DNA of 20,786 bases from an uncultured Lachnospiraceae bacterium (GTDB lineage: Bacteria > Bacillota > Clostridia > Lachnospirales > Lachnospiraceae), in NCBI GenBank assembly GCA_910584115.1, contig CAJTYN010000010.1, positions 13,262 through 34,047 on the forward strand, in the 5' to 3' direction. This document shows positions 1 through 7,802 of the stretch, piece by piece (position 1 is the first letter of the stretch; each line of letters begins with the position of its first letter). A program made the translations under genes and the position numbers. The notes beneath the pieces were generated by a model. It saw only the letters and a list, made by a program, of their open reading frames with translations, was not told the origin of the DNA and did no database searches.

Positions 1-1
1 T

Positions 2-517
2 TATTTTGGAGTATTTAATGAACTTATTTTAAATCAAAAAGAAACATTTCGTTTTAACGGAAGAAATAAACGCCCACCTCAAGACAATGTAAATGCCATG
101 TTGTCTTTTGGATATACATTGCTGTCCAATGATAGCGCGAGTGCATTAGAAAGTGCAGGACTGGATCCTTATGTGGGTTTTTTGCATCGGGATCGTCCAG
201 GACGCAGATCATTGGCATTAGATCTGATGGAAGAATTGAGAGCAGTGTCTGTCGATCGGTTTGTTTTGACACTCATCAACAATAAACAGATACAAAAAGA
301 ACATTTTCGGATTTCCGAAAGTGGTGCGGTAGGATTTACGGATGAGGGGAAAAAGAAATTCATAACTGCTTGGCAAAAGCACAAGAGAGAACAGATCACA
401 CATCCGTATCTGAAGGAAAAAATATGTTGGGGGTTAGTCCCACATGTCCAAGCCCTGCTGTTGGCGAGATATCTGAGGGGAGACTTGGACGGTTACCCAC
501 CTTTTCTATGGAAGTGA
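2..517 (+). CDS. cas1: CRISPR-associated endonuclease Cas1, type I-C (3' part only)
   Basis: This is the C-terminal ~171 residues of Cas1, the integrase that, with Cas2, inserts new spacers at the leader end of a CRISPR array. The gene begins left of the window; the reading frame is open from base 2 to the TGA at 515-517. Recognisable Cas1 features are the NAMLSFGYTLL segment and then GFLHRDRPGRRSLALDLMEE, which carries the metal-binding His and the acidic residues (DLMEE). The third metal ligand, a Glu in an EGxxAxxYF context, would lie just outside the window, because the visible protein starts at YF. The wording of the GLDPYVGFLH-DRPGR region is typical of subtype I-C. Codon use and base composition are AT-rich, unlike genes after base 1400. 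cas2 follows after 9 bases. No frameshift or stop is seen in the visible part. Assignment to Cas1 is firm; subtype is very likely. Confidence 0.95.
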   Translation, partial: YFGVFNELILNQKETFRFNGRNKRPPQDNVNAMLSFGYTLLSNDSASALESAGLDPYVGFLHRDRPGRRSLALDLMEELRAVSVDRFVLTLINNKQIQKEHFRISESGAVGFTDEGKKKFITAWQKHKREQITHPYLKEKICWGLVPHVQALLLARYLRGDLDGYPPFLWK

Positions 518-526
518 GGGATCTAT

Positions 527-817
527 GTGCTTGTTTTGATCACTTATGATGTAAATACGGAAGACGCAAAAGGAAGAGCACGTTTGCGTAAAGTTGCAAA
601 AAAATGTGTGGATCATGGGCAACGGGTGCAAAATTCTGTATTTGAATGTATTTTGGATCCGGGCCAGTGTAAGCTCTTGAAAGCGCAATTACTAGAGATC
701 ATAGATTTACAAAAAGATAGCTTGAGATTTTATTATTTAGGGAAACAGTATAAAAATAAAATAGAGCATTATGGGATAAAAGGAGGATTTGAGCAAGAGG
801 GGGTGATCATTTTGTAG
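527..817 (+). CDS. cas2: CRISPR-associated endoribonuclease/adaptor Cas2, type I-C
   Basis: Cas2 is the small dimeric partner of Cas1 in spacer integration. The 96-aa product has the family length and begins LVLITYDVNTEDAKGRARLR, the ferredoxin-like first strand with the conserved Asp of YDV; SVFECILDP follows in the usual place. The start is GTG at 527, preceded by GAGGG (516-520) at suitable spacing. An ATG at 525 overlaps it in another frame and stops after four codons. It is 9 bases after the cas1 stop, so the two are co-transcribed. The CRISPR leader starts directly after its TAG. The gene is intact, so the adaptation module visible here looks functional even though only one repeat remains downstream. 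Confidence 0.95.
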   Translation: MLVLITYDVNTEDAKGRARLRKVAKKCVDHGQRVQNSVFECILDPGQCKLLKAQLLEIIDLQKDSLRFYYLGKQYKNKIEHYGIKGGFEQEGVIIL

Positions 818-977
818 TGCGAGGTGGGAGCAAACATAAAAAAGCTAGTTTGTTCGCACCTAAAAAATCAGCCGTGTGCTTATGTGTGATTGTATTTTTT
901 GATTTAATAAATGATATTATTGTTGGTTTTGGGTGGATATGTACATGAATGATGAGATTTTTTGTGCATATTTGCTG
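818..977 (+). promoter_or_regulatory. CRISPR leader region of the type I-C locus
   Basis: This AT-rich, non-coding stretch lies between the cas2 stop and the single I-C-like repeat, the position a leader occupies in I-C loci. It begins with an imperfect inverted repeat (823-835 with 848-860) and is then rich in A/T runs up to the repeat. No convincing sigma-A promoter could be picked out. The leader role is inferred from position; the Cas1-Cas2 docking sequence cannot be assigned by eye. Confidence 0.6.
823..860 (+). promoter_or_regulatory. Inverted repeat (hairpin) at the cas2/leader junction
   Basis: The arms GGTGGGAGCAAAC (823-835) and GTTTGTTCGCACC (848-860) pair over 12 of 13 positions, with one G-G mismatch and one G-U wobble, around a 12-base loop. 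TAAAAAATC follows rather than a T-run, so it is not a standard intrinsic terminator for cas2. It could be a protein-binding palindrome of the leader or an RNA 3' end structure. Confidence 0.55.
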
Positions 978-1009
978 GTCACTCCCCTTGCGGGAGTGTG
1001 GATTGGTTT
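978..1009 (+). CRISPR. Solitary type I-C-like CRISPR repeat, no spacers
   Basis: Bases 978-1005 match the familiar I-C repeat family: GTC, then CACTCCC (980-986) and GGGAGTG (992-998) forming the 7-bp hairpin around CTTGC, then TGGATTG. The usual 3' end of such repeats is GATTGAAAT or GATTGAAAC; here it is GATTGGTTT, so the last four bases diverge. No second copy, even a degenerate one, was found between 1010 and 1404, so there is no spacer. The position ~160 bases after cas2 fits the first repeat of an array. The diverged 3' end fits the terminal repeat of an array. Both together suggest collapse of an array to one hybrid repeat. Confidence 0.75.
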
Positions 1010-1339
1010 ATAATATTTTACATGAAACATTATATGCCATTATTTCTTTTGTAGGAATACGTATTGGAAATATTTGTTATTGGCGATATCGATATTTGTT
1101 GTGTTTTGGGAGGATGTATACAGAGATACCAAGCGGATCAGATGTGTTTTAACATGCTCAGGTATGTCAGATACTGTGTTCAGTTTTGTTTTGATATTTT
1201 AGAGGGTGTATTCCCGCAATCTGTGAAATTATATCTTGCAGAAAGCGGTTTTCAAGCGCTTTCTAAGGATTATCCGCAGAGATTTCTCTGGTACTGAATC
1301 TGGTACACAGGGGGATTTTGCTACTTTTTGCCATGTGAA
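1010..1339. other. AT-rich non-coding stretch after the solitary repeat
   Basis: About 330 bases with no convincing gene. Two short open frames (949-1152 and 1064-1297, plus strand) have no good ribosome site, and the first runs through the CRISPR repeat. Visible structure is limited to an inverted repeat GAAAGCG/CGCTTTC (1241-1247 and 1257-1263) and an 8-base direct repeat TCTGGTAC (1287-1294 and 1299-1306, period 12). The sequence could be former array flank or decayed DNA. Confidence 0.5.
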
Positions 1340-1368
1340 TTGCAACCCCAGTTAAAGTTTGCTATAAT
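1340..1368 (+). promoter_or_regulatory. Sigma-A promoter for the glf operon
   Basis: -35 TTGCAA (1340-1345), 17-base spacer, -10 TATAAT (1363-1368) with a TGC extension just before it. Transcription should start near 1375, giving a leader of about 40 bases before the glf ATG at 1417. Confidence 0.75.
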
Positions 1369-1416
1369 TGGGTAAAATACCATATACGAGCATGTTAGAA
1401 AAGGATGGTGACAGCT

Positions 1417-2529
1417 ATGAAGAGGTATGACTATCTGATCGTTGGGGCAGGGCTGTTCGGCGCGGTGTTCGCCCACGAGGCGGTACAGCGGGGCAAGACC
1501 TGCCTGGTCATAGATAAAAGGGAGCACATCGGGGGGAACATCTACACAAAAGAGGTGGAGGGCATCCAGGTACATTGCTACGGGGCGCATATCTTCCACA
1601 CGTCCAACCGACAGGTGTGGGATTATGTGAACCGGTTCGCGGAGTTCAACCATTTTGTCAATTCGCCGATCGCGATCTACAAAGATGAACTGTACAATCT
1701 GCCGTTCAATATGAACACGTTCCACCAGCTGTGGGGCGTGACCACCCCGGCGCAGGCCCAGGCGAAGATCCAGGAGCAGATCGCGCAGATGCATATCGTG
1801 GAGCCGAAGAACTTGGAAGAGCAGGCGCTGGCACTGGTGGGGAAGGACGTTTATGAGAAACTGATCGAGGGCTACACCCGGAAGCAGTGGGGACGGGAGT
1901 GCAAAGATCTTCCCGCATTCATCATCCGCAGGCTGCCTCTCCGGTACACCTATGACAATAATTATTTTAAGGATCCGTACCAGGGCATCCCCAAGGGCGG
2001 CTATACACGGATCGTGAAAAAACTGCTGGAGGGCGTGCAGGTATGCCTGGGCGTGGATTTCTTTGCGGAGAAGGAGGCATTGCTGGCCCAGGCGGACAGG
2101 GTGATCTACACGGGCATGATCGATGAGTATTTCGGTCATTGTTACGGGGCGCTGGAATATCGGTCCCTGCGTTTTGAGACGGAAGTGCTGGATATGGGCA
2201 ACTACCAGGGCAACGCGGTGGTCAATCACACGGACCATGAGGTGCCGTACACTCGGATTATCGAGCACAAGCATTTTGAGTTCGGGACGCAGCCGAAGAC
2301 GGTGATCACCCGGGAATACCCCAGTAAATGGGAGCCGGGGGCGGAGCCCTATTATCCGGTCAACGACAGCCGGAATACTGAAGTTTTCAATAAATACGAG
2401 AAGCGGGCGCTGGACGAGCCGAATGTGCTCTTCGGCGGGCGGCTGGGCATGTACCGCTACATGGACATGGACAAGGTCATTGAAGAGGCGCTCAAGATGG
2501 CGGAGAGCGAACTGCAGTATACAGAATGA
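1417..2529 (+). CDS. glf: UDP-galactopyranose mutase
   Basis: This FAD-dependent cytoplasmic enzyme interconverts UDP-galactopyranose and UDP-galactofuranose, the donor for galactofuranose in cell-surface polysaccharides. The 370-aa product has family length. It opens with YDYLIVGAGLFGAVFAHEA, the GxGxxG dinucleotide-binding fold, followed by VIDKREHIGGN. The segment TRKQWGRECKDLPAFIIRRL and the YDNNYF motif are typical of bacterial Glf, as is the C-terminal LFGGRLGMYRYMDMD. An in-frame ATG at 1405 lies within the ribosome site AAGGATGG; the ATG at 1417, 8 bases after that site, gives the standard N-terminus MKRYDYLIVGAG and is preferred. It is the first gene after the promoter at 1340. No glycosyltransferase or polysaccharide gene is adjacent, so the galactofuranose it makes must be used by enzymes encoded elsewhere. 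Confidence 0.95.
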   Translation: MKRYDYLIVGAGLFGAVFAHEAVQRGKTCLVIDKREHIGGNIYTKEVEGIQVHCYGAHIFHTSNRQVWDYVNRFAEFNHFVNSPIAIYKDELYNLPFNMNTFHQLWGVTTPAQAQAKIQEQIAQMHIVEPKNLEEQALALVGKDVYEKLIEGYTRKQWGRECKDLPAFIIRRLPLRYTYDNNYFKDPYQGIPKGGYTRIVKKLLEGVQVCLGVDFFAEKEALLAQADRVIYTGMIDEYFGHCYGALEYRSLRFETEVLDMGNYQGNAVVNHTDHEVPYTRIIEHKHFEFGTQPKTVITREYPSKWEPGAEPYYPVNDSRNTEVFNKYEKRALDEPNVLFGGRLGMYRYMDMDKVIEEALKMAESELQYTE

Positions 2530-2554
2530 GAAAGAGGGCAGAAAAGGAGGTACG

Positions 2555-3157
2555 ATGGGCAATTTTCCCGATGATTATTATCAGGAGACGGATCCGGGGA
2601 GACGCAGGGCGATCCTCATGGAGGCGCTCGAGGAGGAAGACACGGCCGAGAACCGGATCCGGGAGCGGATCTGGGAGCTGCGCTATACGGAGGTGCCCCG
2701 TTCGAGGGACGGGCAGTGGGTGGATGGGTATATCAGACTGTGGATGGCCCTGAAATACGCGGCTCAGTATGCCGGCAGTTTTTTCGGCGGACGGGGAGCG
2801 ATAAAGGATGTGCGGCGGATCTTAGACGAGCTTGAGATCAGGCATCTTATGGAAGCGGGGCCGCAGGAGAGGGAGCTTTTGTACCGGGAGTTTTACCACG
2901 GGGCCTGCCTGTATCTGCGGATCTGTTCTTCGGACAGGAATTATTCGTCCACGTTCCTGGGGATGGTCCCCATGAAAACGGACAGCGTCCAGGCGAAGAT
3001 CGCGCGGGACGTCTATGAAAGCCTGTATGTGGGCGCGCGTTTTGCCCAGGCGGAGGAGGAACTCTCCTTGTTCCGTCAGGCGGCCAGGGCGGCGTTTGAG
3101 GATCTTATACCCGCCCAGAAGGAATATCTGCAGGGATTGATCGATAAAGATAAATGA
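2555..3157 (+). CDS. Uncharacterised 200-aa Clostridia protein
   Basis: I do not assign a function. The product is a soluble, mostly helical, charged protein of 200 residues with no signal peptide, no membrane segment and no nucleotide-binding or metal motif I can recognise. It is rich in Glu and Arg near the N-terminus (LMEALEEEDTAENRIRERI), has an aromatic middle section (WVDGYIRLWMALKYAAQYAG) and an acidic C-terminal half. From memory it resembles a Lachnospiraceae domain-of-unknown-function family (possibly DUF6553), but I cannot verify this. The start at 2555 has a strong site, AAGGAGG (2544-2550), 4 bases upstream. It lies 25 bases after glf and 22 before the M16C peptidase, clearly in the same operon. 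A longer reading from 2423 overlaps glf and is rejected because it lacks a ribosome site. Confidence 0.85.
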   Translation: MGNFPDDYYQETDPGRRRAILMEALEEEDTAENRIRERIWELRYTEVPRSRDGQWVDGYIRLWMALKYAAQYAGSFFGGRGAIKDVRRILDELEIRHLMEAGPQERELLYREFYHGACLYLRICSSDRNYSSTFLGMVPMKTDSVQAKIARDVYESLYVGARFAQAEEELSLFRQAARAAFEDLIPAQKEYLQGLIDKDK

Positions 3158-3179
3158 GAATGGATGGGAGAAAAGGAAA

Positions 3180-6110
3180 ATGGACAGAGACAAGATACCG
3201 GCGTATGAACTGGTGAAAGAGGAGGACTTAGGGGATATCCGCTCCCATGGGACGCTCCTCCGCCATAAGAAGAGCGGCGCCAGGGTCATGCTGATCGAGA
3301 ATGACGACGACAACAAAGTGTTTTATATCGGTTTCCGCACACCGCCCAAGGACAGCACAGGGGTGGCACACATCCTGGAACACAGCGTCCTGTGCGGATC
3401 GAAACGGTTTCCGCTCAAAGACCCATTTGTGGAGCTGGCCAAGGGTTCGCTGAACACGTTCTTGAACGCCATGACCTATTCCGACAAGACGGTCTACCCG
3501 GTGGCCAGCTGCAACCCGCAGGATTTCCAGAACCTGATGCACGTCTATCTGGACGCGGTGTTCTTTCCGAATATATATGAACACGAGGAGATTTTCCGCC
3601 AGGAGGGCTGGAACTACCAGCTGGAGGATGAAGACGGCCCGATCACCTATAACGGCGTGGTCTACAATGAGATGAAAGGGGTCTTTTCCTCGGCGGACGA
3701 TGTCCTGGACCGGGAGATCTTAAATTCCCTGTTCCCGGATACGCCCTACGGTGTAGAGTCCGGCGGGGACCCGAAGGTGATCCCGGAGCTTTCATACGAG
3801 CAGTTCCTGGATTTCCACAGGCAGTATTACCACCCCTCCAACAGCTATATCTATCTCTATGGGGATATGGACATGGCCGAGAAGCTGGACTTCATCGACC
3901 GGGAGTATCTCTCTAAGTTCGAGCGGATCTGTGTGGACTCCCAGATCCCTTTGCAGACGCCTTTTGAGGAGGCAAAAGACTTAGAGCGGGATTACCCGAT
4001 CCTGGACAACGAAGATCCGGAAGAGAGCGCATACCTGTCCTACAACATGGTCATCGGCAGCAGCCTGGATCTCTCCTTGTGCATGTCTTTTCTGATCTTA
4101 GACTACGCCCTGTTAAATTCTCCGGGGGCGCCGCTCAAGAAAGCCCTTCTGGACGCGGGAATCGGCAAGGACATCTATGGCAGCTACGACGACGGCATCT
4201 GCCAGCCCTATCTTTCCATCGTGGCGAAAAATGCCAGAGAGGAAGACAAAGAGCGGTTCATCCGGCTGATCCGCGAGACGCTGGCGGGCCTCGCACGCGA
4301 CGGGCTGGATAAGAAAGCCCTGGAGGCGGGCATTAATTATTACGAATTCCGTTACCGGGAGGCGGATTACTCTTCTTATCCGAAGGGGCTGATGTACGGC
4401 CTGGAGGCTTTTTCCACCTGGCTGTATGATGACGAGGAGCCTTTCGCGGAGATGCGGCAGCTCAAGGTCTTTGCGGAAATGAAAGAGAAAGTCCGCACGG
4501 ATCATTTCGAGCGGCTGATCCAGAGATACATGCTGGACAATACCCATGTGACTTCCCTGACCTTGAAGCCGAAGAAGGGCCTGGCGGCAGAGATCGACCG
4601 GGCGGTGGAAGAGAAGCTGGCGGCAAAAAAAGCGGGCATGACTGAGCAGCAGATCCAGGAGATGGCACAGCGGACCAAAGCCCTGACGGCCTATCAGGAA
4701 GCGGAGGAGACGCCGGAAGCGATCGCCAGCATCCCCTTGCTGAAACGGGGGGATATCAAGAGAGAGACGGCGAAACTCTACAATAAGGAATATCTCATCG
4801 GTGACACCCTGTTCCTCCATCATGATGTGGACACCAACGGGATCGGGTATCTGTCGGTCTTCTTTGATCTGAAAAATGTTCCCCAGGAGCTGATCTGCTA
4901 CACGGGACTCTTAAGATCCGTGCTGGGGTATGTGGATACGGCCCATTACACCTACGGGGAGCTGTTCAACGAGATCAATGTGAACACAGGCGGGATCTAC
5001 TGCGGCACGGAATCCCACGAGCAGATGGCGGGAGGGGACGACTATCTGGCCCTGTTCGGCATCCGCGGCAAGGCTCTCTATCCGAAGATGGCGTTCGTCT
5101 TCCAGATGATGGAGGAGATCATAACGACCTCAAAGCTCTCAGATACGAAGCGGCTCTACGAGATCATCGCCCGGATAAAGTCCAGACTGCAGACAGGGCT
5201 GGCCAGCGGCGGGCATTCCACCGCGGTGCAGCGCGCGCTCTCTTATTTTTCACCGAGGGATCAGTTCCAGGATCAGACCGGGGGGATCGCTTTTTATAAA
5301 TTCATCGAGGGCCTGGAGCAGGACTTTGACCGGCGTAAAGAAGTGCTGGTGGAGAAACTCAGTACGGCCATGGGCTATATCTTCCGTCCGGAAAACCTGA
5401 AAGTCAGCTTCACAGGGGAGGAGAGCCAGCGGCAGGAGGTGATGGCCCTCACCGAGAGCTTCCGGGGGATCCTAAAAGGAGGTACGGCGGCACCGGCAGG
5501 CGCGCGGGGCAAAGCTCCCGGGCACAACGAGGGCTTCTGCACAGCCGGGCAGGTGCAGTACGTGGCCCAGGCCGGGAATTTCAGGAAAGCCGGGTATGCG
5601 TACACCGGAGCCTTGAGCATCCTGAAAGTGATCTTGGGCTACGACTACCTCTGGAACCAGATCCGGGTAAAAGGCGGCGCCTACGGCTGCATGAGCGGCT
5701 TCAGGAGGAGCGGGGGATCCTACTTGGTGTCTTACCGCGATCCCCATCTGCGGGAGACGCTGGACGTGTACAGAGGGATCCCGGACTATCTGAGGGGTTT
5801 CCAGGCGGACGAGAGGCAGATGACCAAATACATCATCGGCGCGATCAGCTCAAAAGACGTGCCCCAGACGCCCCAGATGAAGGGCAGCTTCTCCGCCTCC
5901 GCGTATTTCATGGGCGTGACGGAGGAGACGATGCAAAAAGAGCGCGACCAGATCCTGGATGCCACCCAGGAGGATATCCGGGCGCTGGCGGACATCGTGG
6001 AGGCTGTGATCGAACAGGATCATATCTGTGTGATCGGCGGCGAGGAGATGATCGGGAAAGAAAAAGGACTGTTTGAGGAGATCAGATATCTGACAGAAGG
6101 GAAAAAGTGA
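3180..6110 (+). CDS. Insulinase-family (M16C, presequence-protease-like) zinc metallopeptidase
   Basis: A 976-aa peptidase of the M16C group (relatives of PreP and yeast Cym1), which are clamshell-shaped enzymes that degrade short unfolded peptides. The inverted zinc motif HILEH is at residues 64-68 (two His ligands and the catalytic Glu), and the third ligand is the Glu of NEMKG near residue 164. The length covers the two halves of two homologous domains each. The C-terminal half keeps the substrate-side motif region VKGGAYGCMSGF near residue 830. No signal peptide is seen, so it should be cytoplasmic. The ATG at 3180 follows GGGAGAAAAGGAAA. The stop TGA (6108-6110) overlaps the GTG start of era, showing translational coupling. 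Substrates are unknown; peptide recycling is a family-based inference that fits with the dipeptidase three genes later. Confidence 0.92.
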   Translation: MDRDKIPAYELVKEEDLGDIRSHGTLLRHKKSGARVMLIENDDDNKVFYIGFRTPPKDSTGVAHILEHSVLCGSKRFPLKDPFVELAKGSLNTFLNAMTYSDKTVYPVASCNPQDFQNLMHVYLDAVFFPNIYEHEEIFRQEGWNYQLEDEDGPITYNGVVYNEMKGVFSSADDVLDREILNSLFPDTPYGVESGGDPKVIPELSYEQFLDFHRQYYHPSNSYIYLYGDMDMAEKLDFIDREYLSKFERICVDSQIPLQTPFEEAKDLERDYPILDNEDPEESAYLSYNMVIGSSLDLSLCMSFLILDYALLNSPGAPLKKALLDAGIGKDIYGSYDDGICQPYLSIVAKNAREEDKERFIRLIRETLAGLARDGLDKKALEAGINYYEFRYREADYSSYPKGLMYGLEAFSTWLYDDEEPFAEMRQLKVFAEMKEKVRTDHFERLIQRYMLDNTHVTSLTLKPKKGLAAEIDRAVEEKLAAKKAGMTEQQIQEMAQRTKALTAYQEAEETPEAIASIPLLKRGDIKRETAKLYNKEYLIGDTLFLHHDVDTNGIGYLSVFFDLKNVPQELICYTGLLRSVLGYVDTAHYTYGELFNEINVNTGGIYCGTESHEQMAGGDDYLALFGIRGKALYPKMAFVFQMMEEIITTSKLSDTKRLYEIIARIKSRLQTGLASGGHSTAVQRALSYFSPRDQFQDQTGGIAFYKFIEGLEQDFDRRKEVLVEKLSTAMGYIFRPENLKVSFTGEESQRQEVMALTESFRGILKGGTAAPAGARGKAPGHNEGFCTAGQVQYVAQAGNFRKAGYAYTGALSILKVILGYDYLWNQIRVKGGAYGCMSGFRRSGGSYLVSYRDPHLRETLDVYRGIPDYLRGFQADERQMTKYIIGAISSKDVPQTPQMKGSFSASAYFMGVTEETMQKERDQILDATQEDIRALADIVEAVIEQDHICVIGGEEMIGKEKGLFEEIRYLTEGKK

Positions 6111-7018
6111 TAGACTCTATGGAAAAAAGATCAGGATTTGTGGCGATCATCGGACGCCCGAACGTGGGAAAATCCACGCTGATGAACCAGTTGATCGGGC
6201 AGAAGATCGCCATCACCTCGAAGAAACCCCAGACCACCCGCAACCGGATCCAGACGGTCTACACGGATCAGCGGGGGCAGATCATATTCCTGGACACGCC
6301 GGGGATACACAAGGCAAAGAATAGATTGGGCGAATACATGGTACAGGTGGCCGACCGAGCGCTGCGGGAGGTGGACGTGATCCTCTGGCTGGTGGAGCCG
6401 TCCACATACATCGGACCGGGCGACAGGCACATCGCAGAGCAGCTGGGGAGCGTGAAAGTCCCCGTGCTGCTGGTGATCAACAAAGTGGATACGATCAGGA
6501 GGGAGGAAGTGCTGATGGTCATCGACGCCTACCGGAAGCTCCACGACTTTGACGAGATCATCCCCGTGTCCGCGCTGAAAGGCGATAATACCCAGGATGT
6601 GGTGGATACGATCTACAAGTACCTGCCCGTCGGCCCCATGTTCTACGACGAGGATACGGTGACCGACCAGCCCGTCCGGCAGATCGTGGCCGAAGTGATC
6701 CGGGAAAAATCCCTCCATGCCCTGGACGAGGAGATCCCCCACGGGATCGCGGTGGTCATCGACACCATGAAAAAACGTCCGGGCAAGTCTCTGGTGGATA
6801 TCGAGGCCACCATCGTCTGCGAGAAAGCCTCCCACAAAGGGATCATCATCGGAAAACAGGGCGCCATGCTCAAGAAGATCGGGAGCAACGCCCGCTATGA
6901 GATCGAACATATGCTGGACCAGAAGGTCAACCTGAAACTCTGGGTAAAAGTCCAGAAAAACTGGCGGGACAGCGACTTCCTCATGAAGAATTTCGGCTAT
7001 GCGAAGAAAGATCTGTAA
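6107..7018 (+). CDS. era: GTPase Era
   Basis: Era is a conserved small-ribosomal-subunit assembly GTPase that binds the 3' end of 16S rRNA. The 303-aa product shows the G domain in order: GRPNVGKST (G1, residues ~16-24), QTTRNRI (G2 region), DTPGIH (G3), NKVD (G4) and SALKG (G5). A C-terminal KH RNA-binding domain follows with the GKQGAMLKKIG loop (GxxG). The GTG at 6107 overlaps the stop of the peptidase and has AGAAGGG about 6 bases upstream. The ATG at 6119 would remove four residues but sits too far from that site. recO follows after 16 bases, a gene order common in Firmicutes. Nothing is unusual in the protein. Confidence 0.97.
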   Translation: MIDSMEKRSGFVAIIGRPNVGKSTLMNQLIGQKIAITSKKPQTTRNRIQTVYTDQRGQIIFLDTPGIHKAKNRLGEYMVQVADRALREVDVILWLVEPSTYIGPGDRHIAEQLGSVKVPVLLVINKVDTIRREEVLMVIDAYRKLHDFDEIIPVSALKGDNTQDVVDTIYKYLPVGPMFYDEDTVTDQPVRQIVAEVIREKSLHALDEEIPHGIAVVIDTMKKRPGKSLVDIEATIVCEKASHKGIIIGKQGAMLKKIGSNARYEIEHMLDQKVNLKLWVKVQKNWRDSDFLMKNFGYAKKDL

Positions 7019-7034
7019 AAAGGACGTGTAGAGA

Positions 7035-7802
7035 TTGAGCAACGTACTTATGGTCACAGGCATGATCCTCTCCGCCATGCCTGTGGGCGATCATGACAAG
7101 AGGCTGGTGCTCCTCACCAAAGAGCGGGGGAAGCTGACGGCCTTCGCGAAAGGCGCCCGTCGGCCCAACAGCCATCTCATGGCAGCCTCCACGCCTTTCG
7201 TCTTCGGCTCCTTCCAGCTCTATGAGGGCAGGAACAGCTATACCCTCCAGTACGCGGATATCCGCAGCTATTTCACAGAGCTGGCCCGGGCGCAGCCGGA
7301 GATCTATTACGGCTTTTATTTCCTGGAACTGGCTGACTATTACGGCCGGGAAAACGCCGACGAGAGCGGGATGCTCAACCTGCTGTATCTCACGCTGAGA
7401 GCATTGATGAACCCGAAGATCGACGACCGGCTGATCCGACGGGCGTTCGAGCTGAGGACGCTGGTCGTCCAGGGGGAATATCCCCAGGTGGATGCCTGCA
7501 CATCCTGCGGCGCGAAAGAGGGCCTGGAAGCATTTTCCTGGAAAAGACATGGGATGCTCTGCCAAAGCTGCGCCCCCGACGCGCCGGACGCCCGGCATCT
7601 GGACGCGGCGGCCGTGTATGCCATGCAGTACATGGTCTTCACCCCATTGAAGAGATTATATGCCTTTGGGGTGAAACCCGAGATCCAGGCGCAGCTGGAC
7701 GAGACGGTGGGGGAGCTGATGCGGCAGGCGCTGGACCGGAAGATGAAGAGCCAGGAGATCTTAGATATGATGACGGGAGGATGGATAGATGACAGATCAT
7801 GA
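7035..7802 (+). CDS. recO: DNA repair protein RecO
   Basis: RecO loads RecA on SSB-coated single-stranded DNA in the RecFOR recombination pathway and anneals complementary strands. The 255-aa product has the N-terminal OB-fold wording (VTGMILSAMPVGDHDKRLVLLTKERGKLTAFAKGARR) and a helical middle. A zinc finger made of CTSC (near residue 155) and CQSC (near residue 176) follows. The start chosen is TTG at 7035, 11 bases after AAGGA (7019-7023); an ATG at 7050 would cut five residues and has a poorer site. The 3' end overlaps the next gene by 14 bases, so the two are translationally coupled. Confidence 0.95.
   Translation: MSNVLMVTGMILSAMPVGDHDKRLVLLTKERGKLTAFAKGARRPNSHLMAASTPFVFGSFQLYEGRNSYTLQYADIRSYFTELARAQPEIYYGFYFLELADYYGRENADESGMLNLLYLTLRALMNPKIDDRLIRRAFELRTLVVQGEYPQVDACTSCGAKEGLEAFSWKRHGMLCQSCAPDAPDARHLDAAAVYAMQYMVFTPLKRLYAFGVKPEIQAQLDETVGELMRQALDRKMKSQEILDMMTGGWIDDRS

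Noticed and set aside
949..1152. 67-aa plus-strand ORF in the CRISPR leader region
   Set aside because: It reads through the CRISPR repeat, has no ribosome site and a composition like non-coding AT-rich DNA.
1064..1297. 77-aa plus-strand ORF after the repeat
   Set aside because: No convincing ribosome site or promoter and no recognisable protein; ends in a region of short repeats.
1010..1404. Possible further CRISPR repeats
   Set aside because: Searched by eye for ACTCCC/GGGAGT and TGGATTG; no second match was found at spacer distance.
1321..2562. 413-aa minus-strand ORF opposite glf
   Set aside because: It is the complement of a confidently identified gene; long antisense frames are common in GC-rich codon-biased genes. 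The same applies to the long frames opposite era (6131-7078), recO, the M16C peptidase and xylB.
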